Positions 36,498 to 44,234 of a stretch of DNA of 64,000 bases are shown here, in pieces. The stretch is taken from the NCBI GenBank assembly GCA_037147175.1, contig JBAWVS010000001.1:1-64000 (forward strand), read 5' to 3'. Both the position numbers and the translations under genes were made by a program. This stretch comes from a bacterium. GTDB taxonomy: Bacteria > Cyanobacteriota > Vampirovibrionia > Gastranaerophilales > UBA9971. The notes under the pieces were generated by a model. That model was not told the origin of the DNA. It saw only the letters and a list, made by a program, of their open reading frames with translations, and searched no databases. Each line of letters starts with the position of its first letter. Within the stretch, counting starts at the first letter, position 1.

Positions 36498-36917
36498 AAA
36501 ATTTCTCTTAATTAATTATTATTAGAATAGTTGCAAAATCAGAACAGATTAAAAGTTTAAGTAACTCTGATAATTTATATAATATACCCATATAGCAATT
36601 TTGAGCAAGGTATGATTAAAGTCATATTTATAATTGAAAAAGTTTCAAAATTTCGGGAAAATATGAGACTGTTTAAGCGTTTTATAAAGACCAGCCTTTT
36701 GAGTATGCTCTATCGAAGGCTTTTCATGCTTAAGAGCAGTACAAATCTGGGCTGAATCTGTCATAATGAATATATGAATAAAGCTAAATAGAACATATGA
36801 TTAAACATTAGCTATTAAGTTACTTATAAAAATTACACTTGTTAAGATATTTTAATTTAAAAATTTGAAACGAAACCACAATAATTGTGGGGCGGTTTGT
36901 AATGGAGATTTTTGCCT
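36498..36917. other. Divergent intergenic region
   Basis: About 420 bp between the 35,208 gene (minus) and the ArdC operon (plus). It holds AGCCTT..AAGGCT inverted repeats around 36,693-36,724 and a compact hairpin CCACAAT/ATTGTGG at 36,876-36,890, flanked by AAACC and GGTTT just before the ArdC operon. A 47-codon ORF at 36,612 has no ribosome site and is not called. An oriT cannot be confirmed. Confidence 0.35.
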
Positions 36918-37151
36918 ATGACAGTAAAATTAACCAGAAAAAGAACAGGGCATTACCGCTATGGCTGGTATCTATGGGAATTAATCTCAGACCTTGATTT
37001 AAAACTTGATGACATAGCAGAAATTCAAGAAAAAGAAGGTTATCCCCCTAATCCATACGGCTTATACGCCCCGAAAAAATATCAGCGGAACTATAACACA
37101 GGTAAAAAAGAATTTAAATACACATGGAAAAGTAGCACTACGAGCGACTAA
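36918..37151 (+). CDS. Small basic hypothetical protein
   Basis: 77 aa from the ATG at 36918 (GGAG about 10 nt upstream). Rich in Tyr, Lys and Trp (RYGWYLWELISDLDLKLDDIAEIQEKEGYPPNPYGLY). Not recognised; no membrane segment. First gene of a run of five plus-strand genes that includes ardC. Confidence 0.5.
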   Translation: MTVKLTRKRTGHYRYGWYLWELISDLDLKLDDIAEIQEKEGYPPNPYGLYAPKKYQRNYNTGKKEFKYTWKSSTTSD

Positions 37152-37162
37152 GAGGCATAAAA

Positions 37163-37411
37163 ATGAAATATAGGCTTGAGCACTTGTATACCAATTGTGT
37201 CAGTTCTTCCGCTGCCTTTGTAAATGAGCAGCTTAAAACGGCTAAAGAAGTTAGTAAACACGGTAAATGGGCTAACTTACTTTTAAATATCGGAGACTGG
37301 AGCGAGTTTGCAATAAAAAAAGACTGGCATACAAGATTATACAAAAACAAAAAATATTTAATTTTTATTCATTCGGCTATAGAAAATTTTTATCCCATTG
37401 TAATTAGTTAA
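37163..37411 (+). CDS. Small hypothetical protein
   Basis: 82 aa, preceded by AGAGG at a good distance from the ATG. It has alternating helices and a hydrophobic C-terminal strand (KKYLIFIHSAIENFYPIVIS). Not recognised. It is placed 11 bp after the previous gene and 16 bp before ardC, which points to one operon. Confidence 0.5.
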   Translation: MKYRLEHLYTNCVSSSAAFVNEQLKTAKEVSKHGKWANLLLNIGDWSEFAIKKDWHTRLYKNKKYLIFIHSAIENFYPIVIS

Positions 37412-37427
37412 AAAAGGAGTATGCGCA

Positions 37428-38258
37428 TTGGAACAAAATCAAATTAACTACAGCGACCTATTAAAGGATGCTGTAACGAAAGAGGGCAAACTCATGGAAG
37501 CTTATCGGGCATTCCATAACTTCAGTCTGTTGAATCGGATTTATGCCTGTTGGCAGTTATCCGCTATGAAAAAAGACATAACCCCTATTAAAACTTTTAA
37601 CCAGTGGAAAGAAATAAACAGGCAAGTCAAAAAAGGTGAAAAGGCACTTGAACTCTGTATGCCGGTACAAAAGACTTGGTACAAGTTTACTGACAGTAAA
37701 AAACAAATTCCTTATAGCACACCCAAAGAACAAATAAAAAAAATGCTTGGATCAGGAAAGATTGAGAAATACAACTATAAAGACTTTGTATTTAAAAAAT
37801 ACTGGTTTGCTTTATCTCAAACTGCTGGAGAAGAATTCAAACCCGATGATATGCCTAAAAACTGGAACAAAGAAAAAGCATTGCAAGAACTTAAAATAAA
37901 AGAAATTCCTTTTAGTTCCATAAATGGGAATTGTCAGGGATATGCCACATTTAACAATGAAATTGCAATAAATCCGCTTGCACAACTCCCGACAAAAACC
38001 CTATTTCATGAAATAGCACATATTTTACTAGGTCATACAGATAAAGAAGCAATGGCAGACAATAAGGACTTACCCATAAACCTTGTAGAAGCTGAGGCAG
38101 AGGCTACAGCCTTACTAGTACTGGAATCGCTTGGATTGGAAGGTTCTTGCTACTGTCGTGGCTATATTCAATCTTGGTATAAGGAAAAGGGATTTCCTGA
38201 AAAATCAGCACAAAAGATAATATCAGTAGCCGATAAAATCTTGAAGGCAGGGGCTTAG
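37428..38258 (+). CDS. ArdC-like antirestriction protein with metallopeptidase motif
   Basis: 276 aa. The N-terminal ssDNA-binding ArdC/DUF1738 region (HNFSLLNRIYACWQLSAMKKDITPIKTFNQWKEINRQVKKGEKA) is followed by a zinc peptidase domain with FHEIAHILLGH (HExxH). The TTG start at 37428 is chosen because GGAG lies exactly 8 nt upstream; an ATG at 37421 is out of frame and too close. ArdC proteins protect incoming mobile DNA from restriction. This fits the solitary methyltransferase in the same element. Confidence 0.85.
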   Translation: MEQNQINYSDLLKDAVTKEGKLMEAYRAFHNFSLLNRIYACWQLSAMKKDITPIKTFNQWKEINRQVKKGEKALELCMPVQKTWYKFTDSKKQIPYSTPKEQIKKMLGSGKIEKYNYKDFVFKKYWFALSQTAGEEFKPDDMPKNWNKEKALQELKIKEIPFSSINGNCQGYATFNNEIAINPLAQLPTKTLFHEIAHILLGHTDKEAMADNKDLPINLVEAEAEATALLVLESLGLEGSCYCRGYIQSWYKEKGFPEKSAQKIISVADKILKAGA

Positions 38259-38311
38259 TCCCCTTCCTCCCTCTAAAGCAAAAATGAATATTCAGCATAG
38301 GAGTTAGTAAA

Positions 38312-38434
38312 ATGTGTAATCATTGCAAAGAAAAGGACAAACGGATAAAAGAACTTGAAGACATAATATATAACGCTATGTATGAAGAAGAGTTAGCTAA
38401 AAACATTGAAAAGGATGGTAAAAATGAACAATAA
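38312..38434 (+). CDS. Small Cys-containing peptide
   Basis: 40 aa: MCNHCKEKDKRIKELEDIIY then a Glu/Lys-rich tail. The N-terminal CNHC could bind metal; the rest is a short coiled-coil-like helix. GGAG lies 10 nt before the ATG, and the stop overlaps the next start by 11 bp. Likely real by context. Confidence 0.45.
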   Translation: MCNHCKEKDKRIKELEDIIYNAMYEEELAKNIEKDGKNEQ

Positions 38435-38846
38435 AGCAGCTTTAAATAAATTTGAAAACCTTTATGAAAAACTGAATGAAATTATAAACCTGCCGGAATT
38501 TATAAAACATAATGCGGGATACAATTTAAAACTAAAAAATTCAGGATATATGGATCTTTCAGTTGAATTATTAGAAAAGAACACGGAATTTATATTTTTA
38601 TCCCTGACTCATTACGGAAAATTAAACGGGGATCTTATGGCAGATCCCGATATGACTGTTAGAATAAACCCAAAAAATAAAACAGCAGAAGCATTAACAT
38701 ATCAAAATGATTATATTAGCGTTTATCACGAAGTATATCCAGAAGTGAATAAAATAAACCTGTTGTATAAAAAACAGCTTAACGATTTTTTGCATACTTG
38801 GCTTTGTAATTTAAAAAATCAGGGCTTTAAAAACAACATTTATTAA
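38424..38846 (+). CDS. Hypothetical protein (DUF-like, element 2)
   Basis: 140 aa from the ATG at 38424; an upstream in-frame start would overlap the small gene further. Residues 40-75 are strand-rich (GYMDLSVELLEKNTEFIFLSLTHYGKLNGDLMADPDMTVRINPKNKTAEAL), resembling small single-domain proteins found beside ArdC in ICEs (DUF6908/DUF1249-like). The family is not certain. Last gene of the ardC run. Confidence 0.5.
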   Translation: MNNKAALNKFENLYEKLNEIINLPEFIKHNAGYNLKLKNSGYMDLSVELLEKNTEFIFLSLTHYGKLNGDLMADPDMTVRINPKNKTAEALTYQNDYISVYHEVYPEVNKINLLYKKQLNDFLHTWLCNLKNQGFKNNIY

Positions 38847-39021
38847 CTGAGCTAAAAAATGAATGAATCTTACACAATGTAGATTGTGTTAATTTCGTTC
38901 AAATCGTCAAAATGTAGACAACATAAGAACAAGAGGCAAAATTTAAAAAGCAAGTACTTGATATATCTTACATATTGTATCCAATAGTAATACTTAATAA
39001 AACATATAGGAGTTTTCAGCT

Positions 39022-39570
39022 ATGGAATTTGTACAACCTCTTCGAGATAAAAATTGTATAGAAAAAGTAAAAAATATTCTCTTAAAAAACGGTTATCGGG
39101 ATTATTTGTTGTTTGTTTCAGGAATCAATACAGGTTTGCGAATATCAGACCTACTAAAACTAAGAGTGTCTGATGTGAAGGATAAAAGCCATATTGAGTT
39201 CAGGGAAACTAAAACGGGCAAAAACAAACGTTTTTATATATCCCCTACACTTAAGACCTGCTTCGACAATTACATCGTTTCTATGACCTCTGAACAGTTC
39301 TTGTTTTCCAGCAGGAAAGGAAATAACAGACCGATTACCAGAGTGCAAGCGTATAAAATTATTAATGATGCTGTCAAGGCTACAGGTTTATGCGACAAAA
39401 TCGGCACACATACTCTGAGAAAGACTTTCGGGTACTGGCACTACCAACAGTTCAAAGACGTGGCACTATTGCAGGATATTTTTAACCATTCTGCGCCTAG
39501 TGTGACCCTCCGCTATATCGGCATTAACGATGATATGAAAGACAAAACTATTGCTGAATTTTCGTTATAA
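39022..39570 (+). CDS. Catalytic-domain-only tyrosine recombinase
   Basis: 182 aa, lacking the N-terminal DNA-binding domains of the two large integrases. The catalytic residues are complete: Arg in NTGLRISDLLKL, HxxR in GTHTLRKTFGYW, His in FNHSAPSVTLRYIG, then Tyr. Short recombinases of this type occur in phages and ICEs and may resolve dimers or invert DNA. No flanking inverted repeats were found. It lies at the boundary between the replication/defence half and the cargo half of element 2. Confidence 0.85.
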   Translation: MEFVQPLRDKNCIEKVKNILLKNGYRDYLLFVSGINTGLRISDLLKLRVSDVKDKSHIEFRETKTGKNKRFYISPTLKTCFDNYIVSMTSEQFLFSSRKGNNRPITRVQAYKIINDAVKATGLCDKIGTHTLRKTFGYWHYQQFKDVALLQDIFNHSAPSVTLRYIGINDDMKDKTIAEFSL

Positions 39571-39675
39571 ATTGAATCTTTATATTACAATATTTAATAC
39601 AATTAATTGTTGTAAAAAAGGATTGAAAAAAATGATGCATTATCAGCAGGATAAAATTAAAAGCAATTTGTAAAG

Positions 39676-41010
39676 TTATCCCCTTGGCGGTCGGTAGTTT
39701 CTTGCATTCCAAAAACTTGCAGAAGCTGGTGTTTTTCCTGCATTTTGTGGGACTTTGCCTACTCCAAAGAAGAAGTTGGTATTTGGTACTTGCGGTGTGG
39801 CTACAAGTGTTGAAAACATATATGCACCTTCAGGAACAACCGTTAAATTGCGAAGATTGGTCATGTCTTCATGCTGCCGTTGGCTGAGAGTTTTATCAAC
39901 TTCTGCAAATCGAGAAGCATAAAGACATGATATCTGTCCATCCAGTTCGCCATAACGTTTTATTAAGGAATACACTTTTTCTTTATTTATTTTTTGCCCT
40001 TTCATTGCTTTACGAAGTTCTGTTGCTACAGAAATACGAATATTTGCAATTTCCTTCATTGCATTGCGTTGTTCACTAATAATGCTTGTAATGCGTTGTC
40101 TTTGTGTAGAATTTAGAATGTTTAAAAAATCCTGACCACTATCCCCTGTGAGGGACGTGCTAATAAAATAATTCGGATTGTGCATGGCAGGATAATCTTT
40201 CATATAAAAACCGCCAAAATATGTGCCGTGACGTTCGGGACAGAAATACGCATCAGCGTTTATACCACCTTTATACCAGGAAAAAAGTTCACTTGCATAA
40301 GTCATTACCGCTACAAATTGCATATTGGTTAAACCTCTTTTAAGGTTTTCGTCTTCAGGTACATCTGACCACGTTGCCGAATTATCAAATTTCATTTTTG
40401 CAAGATATGACTTTTGTTTCGGTGTAAATGAGGAAATAATTTTTCCTACAACCTCTGCACGACGAAAGGTCAACTGTGCATCCAGTGTGTAAAGATTTCC
40501 GGTATAGGTTTTAACAGCATAAGAGTTTAACTCTGTTGCACCTGTTGGGATATTACCTTCTAAATTTCTACGAAAAGCGGTCATTAACGGAAAACGGTTA
40601 TATGCAAAATTAACATAAACAGGTTCTTGTTCTTTTGCAAGAGCGATCAATTTCGCTTTTTGCTCATTTGTTAAAATTTTCAATACATTATTTGCTGCTT
40701 TTGAAAGAAAAGTAGTGTTATGCCCATAACCTGCCGTATCAACATCACGCATATATTGAAAACCAAAAAAATCAGCAACTTTACCCGGTGGCATAAATGT
40801 GTCTGCACCTGCACTGCCGGTAATAAAGGCAAGCCCGTTGAAAGCAATTGTGCTAAGTTGAGCCCTGTCAGACATCGCCTGTTCCATAGAGTAGCCTCCG
40901 GATTGTTTTGGAGGTCGGTTATTTTCACCATATGCTATATTGTCACAGCAGAACATGAAAATATTTGATGAGATTAATAATGCCAATAATCTTATAAAAA
41001 TTTTGTTCAA
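39676..41010 (-). CDS. Exported LTxxQ-type (Spy/CpxP-like) protein with internal duplication
   Basis: 444 aa with a signal peptide (FIRLLALLISSNIFMFCC..AYG). Four motifs of the LTxxQ kind appear: LTNEQKAKL, FTPKQKSYL, LNSTQRQRI and LSQRQHEDM. Two halves are related: ADTFMPPGKVADFFGFQYMRD..ILTNEQ and ADAYFCPERHGTYFGGFYMKD..ILNSTQ. LTxxQ proteins are periplasmic chaperones or metal/stress sensors. It neighbours the kinase/regulator module and is probably part of that envelope response. Confidence 0.6.
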   Translation of the reverse strand: MNKIFIRLLALLISSNIFMFCCDNIAYGENNRPPKQSGGYSMEQAMSDRAQLSTIAFNGLAFITGSAGADTFMPPGKVADFFGFQYMRDVDTAGYGHNTTFLSKAANNVLKILTNEQKAKLIALAKEQEPVYVNFAYNRFPLMTAFRRNLEGNIPTGATELNSYAVKTYTGNLYTLDAQLTFRRAEVVGKIISSFTPKQKSYLAKMKFDNSATWSDVPEDENLKRGLTNMQFVAVMTYASELFSWYKGGINADAYFCPERHGTYFGGFYMKDYPAMHNPNYFISTSLTGDSGQDFLNILNSTQRQRITSIISEQRNAMKEIANIRISVATELRKAMKGQKINKEKVYSLIKRYGELDGQISCLYASRFAEVDKTLSQRQHEDMTNLRNLTVVPEGAYMFSTLVATPQVPNTNFFFGVGKVPQNAGKTPASASFWNARNYRPPRG

Positions 41011-41069
41011 AAAACTCTCCTTTCGAGAAATAGCTTAAATTTTAACTTAGAGAAAAGCTATTTGAAAGC

Positions 41070-41540
41070 CTATTTGAGAAGAAAAAATTTATTCATTTCT
41101 GCAACCTGATTTTGTCCGGCATATGGGTCTATGGATTGTGCATTTTGAACACTTACAGAAAGTCCGACTGCTTGGCATCTTGATGCAATTGAAGACGCTT
41201 CGTTAGGTTGCATAGTTGCTATTATAGCTGATATATTGGCAGCATCACCTGCTGCTGAACCCGAACCTTTAATACCAAGCTCGTCCATAATACTTGACCA
41301 TGGAGCTCCGCCTTTATGTCCCTGTTGTGTTTGAGATGCCATTAGTGTAGATGCTTTATTAGCTTGATCTGTGTTGTTTGCAGAGTCAGTATTGCCAGAT
41401 TTGGCTTGTTGAATTGCAGCCAAATCACCTTCTCTTGAGCCGGTTGGTTTTAATCCGAGAGATTGAAGCTGTATAAGAATTTGTGGATCTATAGGCGGTT
41501 TTTGATTTATATACGGATTAAATTGAATTCCTGATATCAT
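41070..41540 (-). CDS. Repeat protein with ELGIKGSG domain, short member
   Basis: 156 aa, no signal peptide. The N-terminal unit PPIDPQILIQLQSLGLKPTGSREGD is followed by a Thr/Ser/Gln-rich linker. The main unit is GAPWSSIMDELGIKGSGSAA followed by a GDA..SRCQAVGL helix pair, nearly identical to units in the 41,638 product. The family is not recognised. The unit pattern is a helix, a turn LGhxxSG, Asp and a second helix. Confidence 0.6.
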   Translation of the reverse strand: MISGIQFNPYINQKPPIDPQILIQLQSLGLKPTGSREGDLAAIQQAKSGNTDSANNTDQANKASTLMASQTQQGHKGGAPWSSIMDELGIKGSGSAAGDAANISAIIATMQPNEASSIASRCQAVGLSVSVQNAQSIDPYAGQNQVAEMNKFFLLK

Positions 41541-41570
41541 CTTACAGTCCTCATAATAATTTTTTCATAC

Positions 41571-41613
41571 AAAAAGGGAGAAAATTCATAGAATTTACTT
41601 CTCCCCTTTTTTT
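41571..41613 (-). terminator. Terminator of the 41,638 gene
   Basis: AAAAAGGGAGAA pairs with TTCTCCCCTTTTT (one bulged C). Located 25 bp beyond the stop, it ends the transcript of the minus-strand gene. Confidence 0.7.
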
Positions 41614-41637
41614 GTATTTGTTTGAATATAGTTAATT

Positions 41638-42345
41638 TTATGTTGGTGTACTTATAGTAAGTCCTAAAGCTTGACATCTTGAGGTAATTGAAGCTGCTTC
41701 ATCAGGCTGCATAGTTGCAATCAAAGCTGATATATTAGTAGCGTCTCCTTCTGCTGAACCTGAACCTTTAATGCCAAGTTCATCCATAATGCTTGACCAA
41801 GGTGCTCCGCCGCCTTTAGGTTTATCTCCTTGATGTGCTTTTTGAATATTTGCTACATCAGTAGCTTTATTTCCTGAAGATTGAAGACCTAATTCAGCAA
41901 GTTTAGCTAAAAGATTTTTACCTATTTCCGGTTTACTCTGAGATTCTCCATTTGATTGAGGAGCATTTAGAGAAAGCCCTGCTGCTTGACAGTTTGCTAT
42001 TATTGCAGCAGCTTCTTCAGGCGATTTTTTTTCAAGAATGGCTAATATGTTTGAAGCATCACCCGCAGAAGTACCTGAACCCTTGATGCCAAGCTCGTCC
42101 ATAATGTTTGACCAAGCTGCTCCACCTTGTTTAGGCTGAGAACTTTGTGCGTTTAATGTTGAAGCAAAAATACTTTGATTATTATTGGTTTGGATTGAAG
42201 TTTGAGTGGCTTGGGCTGCCTTAATAGCCGCCAAGTCTGCTTGCATTGATCCTTGAGGTTGTAATCCAAGAGCAAGTAGCTGTGCCAAAATTTGTGGGTT
42301 AATCGGCGGTCTGCCGGATGATGATCCTACTGATTCGATGCTCAT
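41638..42345 (-). CDS. Repeat protein with two ELGIKGSG domains
   Basis: 235 aa, no signal peptide. The order is: short unit PPINPQILAQLLALGLQPQGS; long unit WSNIMDELGIKGSGTSAGDA..NCQAAGLSL; short unit KPEIGKNLLAKLAELGLQSSG; long unit WSSIMDELGIKGSGSAEGDA..SRCQALGL. It looks like a duplication of the 41,070 gene. A TTCTTAAG-type operator lies 80 bp upstream. Function unknown; regulated with the kinase module by inference. Confidence 0.65.
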   Translation of the reverse strand: MSIESVGSSSGRPPINPQILAQLLALGLQPQGSMQADLAAIKAAQATQTSIQTNNNQSIFASTLNAQSSQPKQGGAAWSNIMDELGIKGSGTSAGDASNILAILEKKSPEEAAAIIANCQAAGLSLNAPQSNGESQSKPEIGKNLLAKLAELGLQSSGNKATDVANIQKAHQGDKPKGGGAPWSSIMDELGIKGSGSAEGDATNISALIATMQPDEAASITSRCQALGLTISTPT

Positions 42346-42424
42346 AATTCTTCTCCTAATTAAATAAAACTAATAGTGATTTAATATATTTTAAGTATAT
42401 AAGATTTAAATCTTTTAATTATCT

Positions 42425-42460
42425 GGCTTAAGAATAGTTTTATTTTAGTTCTGAAGGACT
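42425..42460 (-). promoter_or_regulatory. Two-component operator, site before the 41,638 gene
   Basis: On the minus strand AGTCCTTCAGAACTAAAATA then AACTATTCTTAAGCC: two half-sites 24 bp apart. AACTATTCTTAAG is shared exactly with the site before the kinase gene, and a TATACT -10-like hexamer follows 27 bp later. Confidence 0.6.
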
Positions 42461-42498
42461 AATTAAATTCAACTGTGAATTTTCAACATTCATTTATT

Positions 42499-42531
42499 AA
42501 AATGACGAAACAGAATATGTTTCGCCATTTT
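42499..42531 (-). terminator. Terminator of the 42,550 gene
   Basis: AAAATGACGAAACA pairs with TGTTTCGCCATTTT (one mismatch, 5-nt loop), 18 bp beyond the stop of the minus-strand gene. Confidence 0.7.
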
Positions 42532-42549
42532 AAACACTTGTTTTTCAAT

Positions 42550-43251
42550 TTATTGTTCGGAGCCGGAACTATTGTTATTGTTTTTTTTAGCCTGCATAGC
42601 TGCTCTGATATTTTGTATATCTGTAGCTTTATCACCTGATGATTGAAGACCTAATTCAGTTAGTTTTCTTTGAAGATTTTGACCGATTACAGGTTTTCCT
42701 CCATTTGTATTTGATCCGCTTTGCGATTGAGAACCTTGATTGCTTTGTTGTCTACTATTTTGTCCACCTTGTGGTCTGAAATTTTGTTGATTATTTTGTC
42801 CCATTTGCCCTTGAGGCGGTGGTCCTTGTTGTTCGCCATTATTTTGTCTCATTTTGTTTTGCGGTGGTGGACCTTGTGGTCTCATTTGACCCTGTTGTCC
42901 CATTTGACCTTGAGGAGGTGGACCTTGTTGCCCGCCGTTTGGTCCGCCTTGTGGTCTGTAATTTTGTTGATTATTTTGATTATTTTGTCCTTGTCTAAAA
43001 TCTTGCTTCTGTTCTTGTTGAAATTCTTGTCTGTCTTGTTTTTGATCTTGGTTGAATTCTTGTCTGTTTTGCTTTTGCTCTTGTTGAAATTCTTGACGAT
43101 TATTTTGATTATTTTGTCTTTGTTCTTGCCATTGCGGTTGTCCTCCTCCTTGAGGGTTTCGTCCTTGTGCTTCGGCTCTTTGACAGTTCATAGATGCAAA
43201 TGAAATTAATGCAACAGATAAAGCTAAGGTTGCGATTACAATTTTTTTCAT
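42550..43251 (-). CDS. Exported Gln/Pro/Gly-rich protein with LGLQSSG unit
   Basis: 233 aa. Signal peptide KKIVIATLALSVALISFASMN. Residues 30-185 are low complexity: QEQKQNRQEF-type heptads, then GPPPQGQMGQ-type repeats. The C-terminal 45 residues, KPVIGQNLQRKLTELGLQSSGDKATDIQNIR, match the short unit of the 41,638 product. It may be a secreted matrix-like or intrinsically disordered protein. The opposite-strand Leu-rich ORF is only a shadow of these repeats. Confidence 0.65.
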   Translation of the reverse strand: MKKIVIATLALSVALISFASMNCQRAEAQGRNPQGGGQPQWQEQRQNNQNNRQEFQQEQKQNRQEFNQDQKQDRQEFQQEQKQDFRQGQNNQNNQQNYRPQGGPNGGQQGPPPQGQMGQQGQMRPQGPPPQNKMRQNNGEQQGPPPQGQMGQNNQQNFRPQGGQNSRQQSNQGSQSQSGSNTNGGKPVIGQNLQRKLTELGLQSSGDKATDIQNIRAAMQAKKNNNNSSGSEQ

Positions 43252-43565
43252 TTCTTAATCTCCTGATAAACTAAAAAACTATTTTATGTCGTTTTTCATA
43301 TTAAGTATTTTATTTGTATTTTTATAATACACATGTTTTTAAAAAATTTTAAGTGTCTGAAAACAAAAAACGTTATTCCGAAATACAGAAAAAGACTTGT
43401 TCGCTTATCACACATATATATTGACAATTTACTTTTCAACTTTACATTTTTAACATTCCGAAATTAATTTCTTAAAAACAGAAATATTGTGTATAAATAT
43501 AAACTACAACCCTTTAGCCATCAGGCTTAAGAACTGGTTTGTTTTAGTTCTTAAGAACAGGTATT
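43252..43565. other. Intergenic region with long leader of the 42,550 gene
   Basis: 314 bp. Apart from the operator at its right end and a TATATT/TATACA -10-like sequence near 43,490-43,500, no gene is seen. If the promoter is that one, the transcript has a 5' leader of about 230 nt. Confidence 0.4.
43524..43560 (-). promoter_or_regulatory. Two-component operator, site before the 42,550 gene
   Basis: On the minus strand CTGTTCTTAAGAACTAAAAC then CAGTTCTTAAGCC: two half-sites whose TTAA cores are 24 bp apart, each containing TTCTTAAG. It aligns base for base over most of its length with the site at 42,425. Confidence 0.65.
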
Positions 43566-44228
43566 TTATAAAATTCTTTCTTTTAAAGCTAAGAGTGCAG
43601 CTTGTGTTCTGTCATCAACGGATAGCTTTTGAATAACATTGCTTACATGATATTTGACTGTGTAAACAGATAATGAAAGCTGTTCAGATATATCTTTATT
43701 ACTTAATCCTTCTGCAATAAGCCTCAAAACGTCTTTTTCTCTTGGAGTTAATCCAAAATCAGTATAAGTTTCTTGATTTTCTTTTTGTATTTGATTACTA
43801 ATTGTTTTTGACTGAAGATATTCCATAATATATGCAGCAACAGAAGAATCAATCCACATAGTTCCTTCATTAACAGTTTTTATTATATTTATAAGCTCAT
43901 CAATTTTAATATTTTTCATACAATATGCATCAGCACCTGAATTAAAGGCAGACAATACATTTTCTTTTTCGGTATAAGACGTAAACATAATAATTTTGAT
44001 ATTCGGATTATATTGTTTAATTTCTTTTGTGGCATCAATTCCGTTCAAAACAGGCATTGATATATCCATTAAAATTAAATCAGGATTTAATTTTATCGCT
44101 AAATCTATAATTTTCTTACCATTTTCAGCTTCTGCCAAAACTTCAATTTCCGAATATTTTTTTAATCCGAAAGCTATTCTTTGTCTTGTAAGTTCATGAT
44201 CTTCAGCGATAAGTATTTTTATTTTCAT
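43566..44228 (-). CDS. NarL/LuxR-family response regulator
   Basis: 220 aa. The receiver domain has the acidic pair AEDH, phospho-acceptor Asp55 (LILMDISMP), Thr in MFTSYT and Lys in CMKNIK. The C-terminal LuxR-type HTH reads LTPREKDVLRLIAEGLSNKDISEQLSLSVYTVKYHVSNVIQKL. It starts 6 bp after the kinase gene ends, so both are co-transcribed. It probably binds the TTCTTAAGAA sites, including the one before its own operon. Confidence 0.92.
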   Translation of the reverse strand: MKIKILIAEDHELTRQRIAFGLKKYSEIEVLAEAENGKKIIDLAIKLNPDLILMDISMPVLNGIDATKEIKQYNPNIKIIMFTSYTEKENVLSAFNSGADAYCMKNIKIDELINIIKTVNEGTMWIDSSVAAYIMEYLQSKTISNQIQKENQETYTDFGLTPREKDVLRLIAEGLSNKDISEQLSLSVYTVKYHVSNVIQKLSVDDRTQAALLALKERIL

Positions 44229-44234
44229 AATTAT

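Noticed and set aside
36612-36755. 47-codon basic reading frame in the divergent region
   Set aside because: AAGG lies only 1 nt from the ATG and the product resembles nothing; more likely chance.
42721-43203. Leu/Ser-rich 160-codon plus-strand frame
   Set aside because: It is the complement of the Gln/Pro-rich repeats in the 42,550 gene; low complexity, no start context.
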